Shown piece after piece: positions 25,657 to 33,259 of a stretch of DNA of 64,000 nt; position 1 is the first letter of the stretch, and every line of letters begins with the position of its first letter. Position numbers and translations under genes: made by a program. Location: assembly GCA_015057705.1 (NCBI GenBank), contig SVDU01000010.1:62001-126000 (forward strand), given 5' to 3'. The DNA comes from Paenibacillaceae bacterium. GTDB lineage: Bacteria; Bacillota; Clostridia; Lachnospirales; Lachnospiraceae. The notes beneath the pieces are model-generated. The model saw only the letters and a program-made list of their open reading frames with translations. It was not told the origin of the DNA and ran no database searches.

Positions 25657-25701
25657 TCCGGTTCCATTTTCAGGGCATCTGAAATGGAACCGGATTTTTT
25701 T
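25657..25701 (+). terminator. Strong terminator of the sulfur operon
   Basis: TCCGGTTCCATTTTCAG pairs with CTGAAATGGAACCGGA (25679-25694), one bulge, then seven T. Confidence 0.95.
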
Positions 25702-25754
25702 GCTTGTCTTAAGAAAAATCCCTTCTGTTAATCCCTTTGAAAACATCATATAAT

Positions 25755-25798
25755 GAAAATAAGTTTCATAGTTTTCACCTCATATTGAAACTATAATA
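25755..25798 (+). promoter_or_regulatory. mur operon promoter with overlapping inverted repeats
   Basis: AGTTTCA (25763-25769) and TGAAACT (25787-25793) are inverted copies; ATAGTTTTCA lies between and also pairs with TTGAAACTAT. TATAAT (25793-25798) is the -10 box and overlaps the last copy, so binding would block transcription. MurR is the obvious candidate. Confidence 0.5.
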
Positions 25799-25875
25799 CA
25801 AACCCGCTAGAATGAGATTCAATACAACTGCAAAGCGCATGGAATCCCTTCAGGCTTTTTAGAAAGGAACAGAGA

Positions 25876-26724
25876 ATGAAAGGTCTGCTTGTAAGAATTG
25901 ATGACTATGTTCAAAATGCCGGAGAGGCCGAAAAACAGCTGATAATCCGGCTTCAGAGAAATCCGGAATCTGTATTAAGGAAGACCATTAAGGAGATTGC
26001 AAAAGAAACCTATACTTCCCCTGCAACCATTGTCCGGCTGTGTAAAAAGCTGGGATGCAAAGGTTATAAGGACTTTCAAAGTACTCTTGCCTACGAGGTG
26101 GCTTTATTTCGGGAAAGCCGGGACATCGCATTTCAGAAGATTACCCAGAAGGACACGGTGGAAGACATTATCTACAAGGTAACAAAGAAAAACATTGAAT
26201 CACTGGAAACCACAAGAAAGCTTCTGGAACCTAAGACAATCACTTCCTGTGTGAAGCTTTTGGAAACCAGCAGAACCGTTTCCCTGTTTGGACTTGGTAC
26301 CTCACTTCTGGTGGCAAGGGATTTATATCTTAAGCTTTTAAGGGCAGATGTGATCTGCAATTTATGTGATGACTGGCATGCCCAGTTTTTAACAGCAAAA
26401 AATTTACGAGCCGGAGATGTGGCAATTGTCATCAGCTATTCCGGCCTGACAGAAGAGATGCTTCAATGTGCCAAAGAAGCAAAGGCAAACGGTGCAAAGG
26501 TAATAGCCATTACGAGGGCTGTAGAGTCAAAGCTTGCGGCAGAGGCAGATTACGTTTTGCCTGTAGCTGCGACGGAGCTCATTCACAGAAGCGGAGCCAT
26601 GTCTTCCAGAATTTCGCAGTTAAATGTGGTGGATGTACTGTTTACTGCTTACGTAAATCGGAATTACGAGTTCTGCATGAACCAGTTTGGCAGAACCCAT
26701 ATACAGAAGGACGGAGGAACATAA
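25876..26724 (+). CDS. murR: RpiR family regulator, MurR-like
   Basis: A 282-residue RpiR-type repressor: N-terminal helix-turn-helix (TIKEIAKETYTSPATIVRLCKKLG, about residues 37-60) and a C-terminal SIS sugar-phosphate isomerase-like domain (about 120-270; TVSLFGLGTSLLVARDL, VISYSGLTEEML). In this family the SIS domain binds the sugar phosphate inducer, MurNAc-6-P for MurR. First gene of murR-murQ-murP-mupG, four bases before murQ. The name rests on this context. Confidence 0.88.
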   Translation: MKGLLVRIDDYVQNAGEAEKQLIIRLQRNPESVLRKTIKEIAKETYTSPATIVRLCKKLGCKGYKDFQSTLAYEVALFRESRDIAFQKITQKDTVEDIIYKVTKKNIESLETTRKLLEPKTITSCVKLLETSRTVSLFGLGTSLLVARDLYLKLLRADVICNLCDDWHAQFLTAKNLRAGDVAIVISYSGLTEEMLQCAKEAKANGAKVIAITRAVESKLAAEADYVLPVAATELIHRSGAMSSRISQLNVVDVLFTAYVNRNYEFCMNQFGRTHIQKDGGT

Positions 26725-26727
26725 AAG

Positions 26728-27621
26728 ATGATTGATTTATCAAAACTGACAACAGAGTCAAGAAATCCCGATACTATGGGGTTAGACGAAATGACTCCCA
26801 CTCAAATTGCCCGGATTATGAACCAGGAGGATGGGGCTGTGATTAAGGCAATCGGGGAAGTAATCCCCCAGATCGCACAGGCAATTGAATGGGCGACAGA
26901 AAGCCTGAAATCAGGAGGCAGAATCATCTATGTGGGAGCGGGAACATCAGGCCGCCTGGGAGTACTTGATGCAGTGGAATGTCCTCCTACCTTCGGTGTA
27001 CCGCCACAGATGGTGGTGGGTCTGATTGCAGGCGGTGAGAAGGCATTTGTGGAAGCAGTGGAAGGCGCGGAAGACAGTGAAACCCTGTGCAAAGAGGAAT
27101 TAAAATCCATCTGGCTGTCAAAAGATGATATCGTAATAGGTCTTGCTGCATCCGGCAGAACGCCTTATGTCATTCATGGACTCCGGTATGCACGTTCCCT
27201 TGGCTGTAAAACCGTAGCCATTTCATGCAACAGGAATTCTGACATTGGAAAGGAAGCAATGTTAGCCATTGAACCAGTCACCGGACCGGAGGTACTAACG
27301 GGCTCCACCAGACTGAAGGCGGGTACTGCTCAGAAAATGGTTTTAAACATGATATCAACCGGAAGTATGATCGGAATCGGAAAGGTCTATCAGAATTTAA
27401 TGGTGGATGTCAGACAGAGCAATGAAAAGCTTGTAGTGAGATCACAAAATATTGTGATGACTGCAACCGGGTGTGAAAGAAAGGAAGCAAAAGAGGTACT
27501 GGAACAGGCAGACGGTCATGTGAAAACAGCAGTGATTATGATTTTGTCTGATTGTGGTGCCAGTGAAGCGAGAGAAAAGCTGTTAAAAGCAGGCGGAAAT
27601 GTCCGTCAGGCTTTGAAATAG
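26728..27621 (+). CDS. murQ: N-acetylmuramic acid 6-phosphate etherase
   Basis: Cleaves the lactyl ether of MurNAc-6-phosphate to GlcNAc-6-phosphate and D-lactate in the cytosol. 297 residues, the usual length. Visible: LTTESRNPDTMGLDEMTP at the N-terminus, the SIS sugar site GGRIIYVGAGTSGRLGVLDAVE (about 68-89), FGVPP and EAVEGAEDS with the catalytic Glu, and TRLKAGTAQKMVLNMISTGSM. The C-terminal UBA-like stretch is present. GGAGGAAC precedes the start. Confidence 0.96.
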   Translation: MIDLSKLTTESRNPDTMGLDEMTPTQIARIMNQEDGAVIKAIGEVIPQIAQAIEWATESLKSGGRIIYVGAGTSGRLGVLDAVECPPTFGVPPQMVVGLIAGGEKAFVEAVEGAEDSETLCKEELKSIWLSKDDIVIGLAASGRTPYVIHGLRYARSLGCKTVAISCNRNSDIGKEAMLAIEPVTGPEVLTGSTRLKAGTAQKMVLNMISTGSMIGIGKVYQNLMVDVRQSNEKLVVRSQNIVMTATGCERKEAKEVLEQADGHVKTAVIMILSDCGASEAREKLLKAGGNVRQALK

Positions 27622-27690
27622 AATCAGAAAGGGGGCTTTGGTTTACCAGCTAAGCCGGAACTATAAAATTATCATTAAAGGAGGAGAACA

Positions 27691-29127
27691 ATGGATTACA
27701 AGCAAGTCAGTGAAGAACTGTTATCACTGTTGGGAGGAAAAACCAACATTACATCCAATGCTGCATGTATGACAAGGCTTCGCATCGGGGTGAAAGATTT
27801 ATCAAAAGTGGACTTAGAGCAGTTAAAGAAGGTGGAGGGAGTCCTTGGCGTAGTGGAAAGCAATACCCTTCAGATCGTCTTTGGTCCTGGCAAGGTAAAC
27901 AAGGTGCTGGAAGAATTTTATAAGCTTACAGGACTTCCAAAAGGTCAGGCAGATGACGGGGATAACAGTACAGATATTAATACAGTTACTAGAGAAAACA
28001 AAGAACTGCAAAAGGCAAAATACGACAAACCAGTCCAGAGATTCTTAAAGAAAATTGCCAATATTTTCGTAGCACTTCTACCGGGAATCATCGCAGCAGG
28101 TTTAATTAACGGTATCTGCAATGTTATCAATGTTTCTACACATGGAGCACTGGCAGGTGTCTGGTGGTTCGCATGCATCAGAACCATGGGCTGGGCTTTG
28201 TTTGCCTATCTTCCGATTCTGGTAGGTTACAATGCAGCAAGAGAGTTTGGAGGATCAGGAGCACTGGGCGCCATTGCAGGAGCTATGTCCATAGCCAATG
28301 CAGGCATGCCGCTTCTTGCAACCATTAATGAAAAGCAGATTCTTCTGCCAATTACCAACGCCCCGTTTAACCCCGCTTCCGGAGGTCTTTTAGCAGCGTT
28401 AATTGCAGGTATGTTTTTTGCAGAACTGGAGAAACGGATCAGAAAGCACATGCCGGATTTAATTGATACCTTTATCAGCCCCCTTCTGGTGCTGATTATT
28501 GGCGGAATTGTTGCTTTGTTAGTCATTCAGCCCTTGGGAGCCGGACTGACCAAGGTGATCTTTGCAGTATTAAGCTTTGCATATGAGAAAATGGGAGTTG
28601 TTGGCGGTTATATTCTTTCTGCGGGCTTCCTGCCTCTGGTTGCAGTTGGACTGCATCAGGCATTGACGCCCATTCACGCCATGTTAAATGACCCGGCTGG
28701 TGCCACAGGCGGCATCAATTATCTGCTTCCGATCTTAATGATGGCAGGCGGCGGCCAGGTGGGAGCCGGTATTGCTCTTTATGTGAAAACAAAAAATAAG
28801 AAATTAAAGAGATACATAAGAGACTCCATACCAGTAGGAATTCTTGGAATCGGAGAACCAATGATGTACGCAGTTACCCTGCCACTTGGCAGATCATTCT
28901 TAACTGCCTGTATCGGCAGCGGCTTCGGAGGAGCGCTGGCAGCACTTCTTCATCTGGGAACTGTTTCTCAGGGTGTTTCCGGTCTGTTTGGCCTTCTCAT
29001 TGTAAAACCGGGTCAGCAGCTGTCCTTTATACTGGCTATGCTGGTAGCTTACGCAGGCGGATTTTTAGTAACTTACTTCTTTGGCGTAGATGAAAACAGA
29101 ATCAATGAGGTATACGGAGAGGAATAA
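27691..29127 (+). CDS. murP: PTS EIIBC component, MurNAc-type (MurP-like)
   Basis: A 478-residue PTS permease of the glucose superfamily: EIIB domain residues about 5-85 with the phosphorylated Cys in SNAACMTRLRIGVKD, a linker, and an EIIC domain (about 110-470) with around ten membrane segments and the substrate motif GIGEPMMYAVTLPL. No EIIA domain is present here or nearby, as in E. coli MurP, which borrows EIIA from another system. The start follows AAAGGAGG. Position between murQ and mupG assigns MurNAc as the likely substrate. Confidence 0.9.
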   Translation: MDYKQVSEELLSLLGGKTNITSNAACMTRLRIGVKDLSKVDLEQLKKVEGVLGVVESNTLQIVFGPGKVNKVLEEFYKLTGLPKGQADDGDNSTDINTVTRENKELQKAKYDKPVQRFLKKIANIFVALLPGIIAAGLINGICNVINVSTHGALAGVWWFACIRTMGWALFAYLPILVGYNAAREFGGSGALGAIAGAMSIANAGMPLLATINEKQILLPITNAPFNPASGGLLAALIAGMFFAELEKRIRKHMPDLIDTFISPLLVLIIGGIVALLVIQPLGAGLTKVIFAVLSFAYEKMGVVGGYILSAGFLPLVAVGLHQALTPIHAMLNDPAGATGGINYLLPILMMAGGGQVGAGIALYVKTKNKKLKRYIRDSIPVGILGIGEPMMYAVTLPLGRSFLTACIGSGFGGALAALLHLGTVSQGVSGLFGLLIVKPGQQLSFILAMLVAYAGGFLVTYFFGVDENRINEVYGEE

Positions 29128-30185
29128 TGAAAACTGGAATTTCCATCTACTTCTCCAGTGGGATGGAGAAGAATGAAGCGCTGATTAAAAAAGCGGTAAA
29201 AAACGGAGTCACCTATGCATTTACCTCTCTCCACATACCGGAAGAGACAGGGGTGGATTATAGTAGGGATATCAGGCAGCTTTTAGACTGCTGCAGGAAA
29301 GAAAAATTAAACCTGATTGCGGATGTGGGGCCGGAGACTTATGAAAAACTTGGTGTTGCCAGTCTGGAAGAATTAAAATCGTTAGGAATCACCCATGTAA
29401 GGCTGGATTATGGCTTTTCCCCCAGGGAAGTGGTTGAAATATCCAAACACTTTTATGTTGTTTTTAATGCCTCCACCATTATGGAGGAGGAGCTTTTGGA
29501 ATGGAAGCAGTGTGGGGCAGATTTTACTAAATTTGCTGCCTGCCATAACTTTTATCCCAAGCAGTTCACCGCCTTGTCCTTAAGACAGGTGAGAGAAATC
29601 AACAACCGATTAAAGTATCTGGGATTTACAACCATGGCATTTGTGCCGGGTAACTTAACCCTCAGGGGGCCGCTTTTTGAAGGATTACCAACCGTGGAAG
29701 ATCACAGAAGCCGTATGGATGAGGTGGCTTATAACATGCTGGAGCTTTCCATGGAGGGAGGCTGTGATGTGGTGCTGGTTGGAGATGTGGACATTAGAGA
29801 GAAGGACTGGGAAGCGGTAAAATGCATCAGCCAGGGTTATGTGGAGCTGAGGGCTGACTTATTACCAGGCTATGAATTTGTAAGAGATCAGATTCATCAT
29901 GACAGACCCGATTCCAGTGAATATCTGTTCCGCTCCCAGGAATCCAGATTATATCAACAGGTGATAGAAGGGGAAGAAAGAGAAAACGGGATGCTGATTA
30001 GAAAAGCAGGAAGCATCTCCATCTCCAATAAAAAATATTTAAGGTATATGGGTGAGCTTGAAATTGCCCGTGTGGATCTTCCGATGGATGAACGTTTGAA
30101 TGTAATCGGGCAGATAAAGGAAAAGGATCTGAAATATCTAGCGTACGTTCAAAAAGGTTTTGGAGTAAAGCTGATATTGGATTGA
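29127..30185 (+). CDS. mupG: MupG/DUF871 family 6-phospho-N-acetylmuramidase
   Basis: A 352-residue protein of the DUF871 family, whose Staphylococcus member MupG hydrolyses MurNAc-6-P-GlcNAc disaccharide phosphate. The N-terminal TIM barrel (about 1-235; GISIYFSSGM, HVRLDYGFSPREV, FNASTIMEEEL, GNLTLRGPLFEGLPTVEDHR) is followed by a smaller cyclophilin-like C-terminal domain. Its ATG overlaps the murP stop by one base. Together the operon would import a muropeptide-derived disaccharide and split it inside the cell. Confidence 0.88.
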   Translation: MKTGISIYFSSGMEKNEALIKKAVKNGVTYAFTSLHIPEETGVDYSRDIRQLLDCCRKEKLNLIADVGPETYEKLGVASLEELKSLGITHVRLDYGFSPREVVEISKHFYVVFNASTIMEEELLEWKQCGADFTKFAACHNFYPKQFTALSLRQVREINNRLKYLGFTTMAFVPGNLTLRGPLFEGLPTVEDHRSRMDEVAYNMLELSMEGGCDVVLVGDVDIREKDWEAVKCISQGYVELRADLLPGYEFVRDQIHHDRPDSSEYLFRSQESRLYQQVIEGEERENGMLIRKAGSISISNKKYLRYMGELEIARVDLPMDERLNVIGQIKEKDLKYLAYVQKGFGVKLILD

Positions 30186-30203
30186 GTTAACTAAAAAAAT
30201 CAG

Positions 30204-30247
30204 ACCGGAGAAAAAGACATTGGCTGTCTTTTCTCCGGTAATTTTTA
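30204..30247 (+). terminator. Terminator of the mur operon
   Basis: ACCGGAGAAAAAGACA pairs with TGTCTTTTCTCCGGT (30225-30239), followed by AATTTTTA. Confidence 0.88.
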
Positions 30248-30259
30248 TGTTATAAATCT

Positions 30260-30457
30260 TTATTTTCTTAACTGAGCAATACTACATACCAGACTTATAG
30301 GTATGGTTATACGGAGATTATTTATAAAATTATAATTAGTAATAAATGTATGGTGTACTATCGTATCATATATGATTAATGCAATAGTGCATATAAAAAA
30401 ATAAATTGAAAATAATTTTATCAATGTAAAAAATTTAGTTTTCATAGCCGTTTGCAT
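30260..30457 (-). CDS. Possible small membrane protein
   Basis: A 65-codon frame with two hydrophobic stretches (FFTLIKLFSIYFFICTIALII, about 9-29, and ITIPISLVCSIA near the end). Very AT-rich, no clear ribosome site, and it lies just after a decayed regulator gene. I do not recognise it; it may be chance. Confidence 0.3.
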   Translation of the reverse strand: MQTAMKTKFFTLIKLFSIYFFICTIALIIYDTIVHHTFITNYNFINNLRITIPISLVCSIAQLRK

Positions 30458-30487
30458 GGTTTCTATATAACCATACTTTTCCTTCCT

Positions 30488-31495
30488 TTATTTCGATCCC
30501 TTTCCCATTAACGATTTCAATGCCACTACGCCATCCAGTATTTCCTTTTCACTTAAATGACCGTAGCCCAATAATAATTTATTTGTATGTAAATTTTCAT
30601 CACTGCAGTACTGAGAAACAGTCTGTATTTGAATGCCGTTCTTTTTACAGTCTGTAACAAAATCATTTCCAAAATTCATATCTGAAAATTCCAGTGCCAC
30701 ATGAAGTCCCGATTCATCACCCCAGGAATTAACCTTGCTTCCAAATGCCTCCTTTGCCGCTGTCAGAAGGGTTTCGCGCTTCTTTGCATACACTTTGCGC
30801 ATACGCCCAATGTGATGATCCATTTTCCTGCTCTTTAAAAATTCCGTAAGGGCGATCTGCTCCAATACGGGATTTTGAACATCCATATAATTCCGGTAAT
30901 GCCTCCATTTTTCCTGCAGCACTTTAGGAATCACAGCAAATCCAATTCTCAGGGCAGGAAACAGAGTTTTGCTAAATGTCCCCACATAGATGACCCTGGA
31001 GGGATCCATGGAGTAAAGAGGGGTTACCGGTGAGCCACTGTAGCGGTATTCACTGTCGTAATCATCCTCAATAATATAGTAATCCTTTTCTGCTGCCAGC
31101 CGAATCAGGGATGTGCGGCGTGCAGCAGGCAGAATACTGCCTAAGGGAAACTGGTGGGAAGGGGTGACATATACGGCTGATAAATCCATTGTTTTAATCC
31201 ATGATTCATCGGCACCCTGCCGGTCTGCTGGCATGTAGCACAGAGGATAATTCCGGTCATTTATAACAGTGCGAATTCCTGGGTGGGAAGGATTCTCTAA
31301 CGCAAAAGGCAGTTCTTTTTTATATAGAATGTCCACCAGCAAATAGAATGCCTGGGTGGCTCCTGAGGTAATAAACAGATCTTGCGGATCAACCTCCATG
31401 CTTCTGCTGCGCATCAGCCACCTGGATATCTCGATACATAAAGGTTCATATCCTTAGGGAAGAGGGTAATGATACAGATTTACGTTCCGTTCCGC
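30488..31495 (-). pseudogene. Truncated MocR/PdxR-type regulator (aminotransferase domain only)
   Basis: The C-terminal fold-type I aminotransferase domain of a GntR/MocR regulator: FITSGATQAFYLLVDILY, YVTPSHQFPLGSILP, IIEDDYDSEYRYSG and the PLP lysine in VGTFSKTLFPALRIGF. The C-terminus is intact. The N-terminal DNA-binding domain and linker (usually about 120-150 residues) are missing. Just upstream of the longest ATG frame (31414) the same frame reads GYEPLCIEISRWLM, normal family text, interrupted by TAA at 31454-31456 and again by TAG at 31496. Beyond that the sequence belongs to an EamA gene on the other strand. Loss of the HTH means it cannot act as a regulator. Confidence 0.82.
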
Positions 31496-31497
31496 CT

Positions 31498-31851
31498 ATG
31501 ATACAAATGTATCTGGTATCACTAATTGCCTTTTTATTATCTCTGATCCCTGGTTTTTATAAGCTGCCTGTACCGTCACTTTCTGTCATTGGCTGGAAGG
31601 AATGGCTGGCACTTGGCTGGTACGGTCTGGTGGTTACTGCGTTGGCTTTTGTTTTCTTCTTTGAGGGAGTCAGGCGCTCTGATGCTTATACGACAGCTGC
31701 ATTTTCAGGTATGATTCCCCTGACCTCCATGCTGTTGTCACTGTTTTTCCTGAAAGAACCCATTGGTCTGAACCAATGGGCTGGAGGTGGTTTTATTATT
31801 TTAAGTATGCTTTTAATCGGACGACAGTCACAAAACAGGAGGCAATTATGA
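31498..31851 (+). pseudogene. Truncated EamA/DMT transporter (C-terminal part)
   Basis: 117 codons matching the last third of a drug/metabolite (EamA, DMT) transporter: VSLIAFLLSLIPGFYKLP, LGWYGLVVTALAFVFFFEGVRRSDAYTTAAFSGMIPLTSMLLSLFFLKEPIGLNQWAGG. About 165-180 N-terminal residues, including the whole first EamA repeat, are missing. It abuts the equally truncated MocR gene head to head. The gene end is intact and overlaps the start of the next gene by four bases (ATGA). Confidence 0.8.
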
Positions 31852-32525
31852 TTATATTTGATAAAAACGTAGAACAAATTTATCCAGGCACTCATTTAGG
31901 AGTCCTGATTGTAAAAGGAATTACGCAAAAAGCAGAATGCAAAAAAGAGGATGAGGTCATATTTTTAAATGAGCTGAGGAAGAAATATGAGGGGGTTACC
32001 AGAAAAGAATTAAAAACACAAAGTCCTGTTGACGCCTACGCAGCCTATTACAAAAGGTTTGGACAAAGCTATCACCTGCTGGCACAGCTTGATTCCATGA
32101 TAAAAGGGGAAAAAACATGCGCTTTTAAATCACCTCTGCTTCAGTCCATGTTTTTTAATGAGCTGGAGAGTATGCTGCTGACTGCCGGTCATGATTTAAA
32201 CAAGCTGAAGCTACCACTCCACCTGAATCTGGCGGCAGGAAAAGAATGCTACCAGTCTATCTCTGGAAGAGAACTGACCGCTACAGCAGGTGATATGATA
32301 ATGAGTGACAGCACCAGAGTGTTTTCCAGTATTTTAAAAGGGCCGGACTATGATACCAGATTAACTCCGGATACAAAGGACGTTCTGTTTACAATCTATG
32401 CGCCTCCGGGAACTGAAGCTTTTAAAATCAAAGCAGCTCTGTTAAAACTGGAAGAGAGAATCCGGACGTTTGCACCGGACTCAATAACGGAGATACTACA
32501 AGTTATACCATATATAAATTGTTAA
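31848..32525 (+). CDS. B3/4 domain protein (PheT-like tRNA-binding domain family)
   Basis: A 225-residue soluble protein of the B3/B4 domain family, related to the domain in phenylalanyl-tRNA synthetase beta. Family text includes SPVDAYAAYYKRFGQSYHLLAQLDSM, LNLAAGKECYQSISGRE and DVLFTIYAPPGTE. Free-standing B3/4 proteins are suspected to edit or bind aminoacyl-tRNA, but the role is not settled. AGGAGG precedes the start at 31848, which overlaps the end of the EamA remnant, so it was once co-transcribed with that transporter. Confidence 0.8.
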   Translation: MIIFDKNVEQIYPGTHLGVLIVKGITQKAECKKEDEVIFLNELRKKYEGVTRKELKTQSPVDAYAAYYKRFGQSYHLLAQLDSMIKGEKTCAFKSPLLQSMFFNELESMLLTAGHDLNKLKLPLHLNLAAGKECYQSISGRELTATAGDMIMSDSTRVFSSILKGPDYDTRLTPDTKDVLFTIYAPPGTEAFKIKAALLKLEERIRTFAPDSITEILQVIPYINC

Positions 32526-32549
32526 TAAATGTGAAAAAATTCTCATTGG

Positions 32550-32596
32550 TTGACAAATGAGATTGTATGAGAGATACTAATAGTAATTTTTAGTAT
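32550..32596 (+). promoter_or_regulatory. Promoter with inverted repeat before the rubredoxin-like gene
   Basis: TTGACA (32550-32555), 17-base spacer, GATACT (32573-32578). ATACTAA (32574) and TTAGTAT (32590-32596) form an inverted repeat over the predicted start; TTCTCATT/AATGAGA flank the -35 box. Confidence 0.6.
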
Positions 32597-32629
32597 TGAT
32601 AAAAATAATTCAATTAGGAGGTATGTTAT

Positions 32630-32962
32630 ATGAAATTATTTAAATGTACTGTATGCGGCTATGTTCATGAAGGAGAGACCGCTCCGGAAGTTTGCCCAAA
32701 ATGTAAAGTGGGAGCAGAGAAGTTTGAAGAACTCAGCGAGGAAGATGCTGAAAAAATATACCGTTCTGATCGTACCAATGCCATTCATATGGAAGTGATC
32801 ACATTAGCAGAGAAGATGATTGCATTGTGCAAGGAAGGAATTGAAGATAACTTAGATCCCAAATGTGTATCTGCATTCACTCAGGCCAAGGATGAGGCAT
32901 GGGTTATTAAGCAGAGATCCAAAACAGAGCTTGCAGGTCATATGAAGTTAGGAAAATACTAG
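32630..32962 (+). CDS. Rubredoxin-like domain protein
   Basis: A 110-residue protein. Residues 1-35 form a rubredoxin-like zinc/iron knuckle (CTVCGYVHEG, then CPKCKVGAEKFEEL), the form found at the C-terminus of rubrerythrins. Residues 40-110 are helical (NAIHMEVITLAEKMIALCKEGIE). A full rubrerythrin diiron helix bundle is absent, so it is not a peroxidase by itself; electron transfer or metal binding in oxidative stress is plausible. AGGAGG precedes the start; monocistronic behind its own promoter. Confidence 0.8.
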   Translation: MKLFKCTVCGYVHEGETAPEVCPKCKVGAEKFEELSEEDAEKIYRSDRTNAIHMEVITLAEKMIALCKEGIEDNLDPKCVSAFTQAKDEAWVIKQRSKTELAGHMKLGKY

Positions 32963-32978
32963 AAAATAGAAAATTTTA

Positions 32979-33006
32979 TTGACTATCTGGTATAATCCGC
33001 TATAAT
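32979..33006 (+). promoter_or_regulatory. Promoter of the xanthine dehydrogenase leader/operon
   Basis: TTGACT (32979-32984), 16-base spacer, TATAAT (33001-33006). Predicted start near 33013, about 30 bases before the riboswitch-like element. Confidence 0.75.
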
Positions 33007-33039
33007 TATTTGTAAAGATACAAAGAAGTATTTGAATAT

Positions 33040-33190
33040 GGACTGCTTCTTGTATAAGCTCATTAATATGGTTTGAGCGTCTCGACCAGGCGACCTTAAA
33101 TTGCCCTAGGCTACATGAGCACAGACTGAACTGCCGCTTCAAAGGAAGCAGTTGTTTTGTGTGTGTTTCGTGTGCCTGGGGATTTTTTTT
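33040..33190 (+). ncRNA. Variant purine-riboswitch-fold leader with overlapping terminator
   Basis: Aligned by eye to the guanine (xpt) aptamer; coordinate minus 33033 gives xpt numbering up to about nt 59. TATAA (33053-33057) is J1/2; GCTCA/TGAGC is P2 with loop AATATGG; GTCTCGACC (33079-33087) is J2/3; AGGCGACCTTAAATTGCCCT is P3 with the CCxTAAAT loop; GGCTAC (33109-33114) is J3/1 and P1. U47, U49, C50, A52, C74, U75 and A76 equivalents are kept, but nt 51 is G instead of U, nt 73 is G instead of A, and P3 has an extra base. CCCTAGGC (33104-33111) can instead pair with GCCTGGGG (33174-33181), followed by A and eight T: a terminator mutually exclusive with the aptamer. The downstream genes encode a xanthine dehydrogenase-type enzyme. 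Confidence 0.78.
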
Positions 33191-33259
33191 ATCCAAATGC
33201 CCGAAGAAATGCATGCAGACCAGCGGTAAAAACAGGAATGAAAAGGAGTAAGGAAAGGT

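Noticed and set aside
32948-33214. 88-codon minus-strand frame over the xdh leader
   Set aside because: It crosses the promoter and riboswitch-like RNA, lacks a ribosome site and has no family resemblance.
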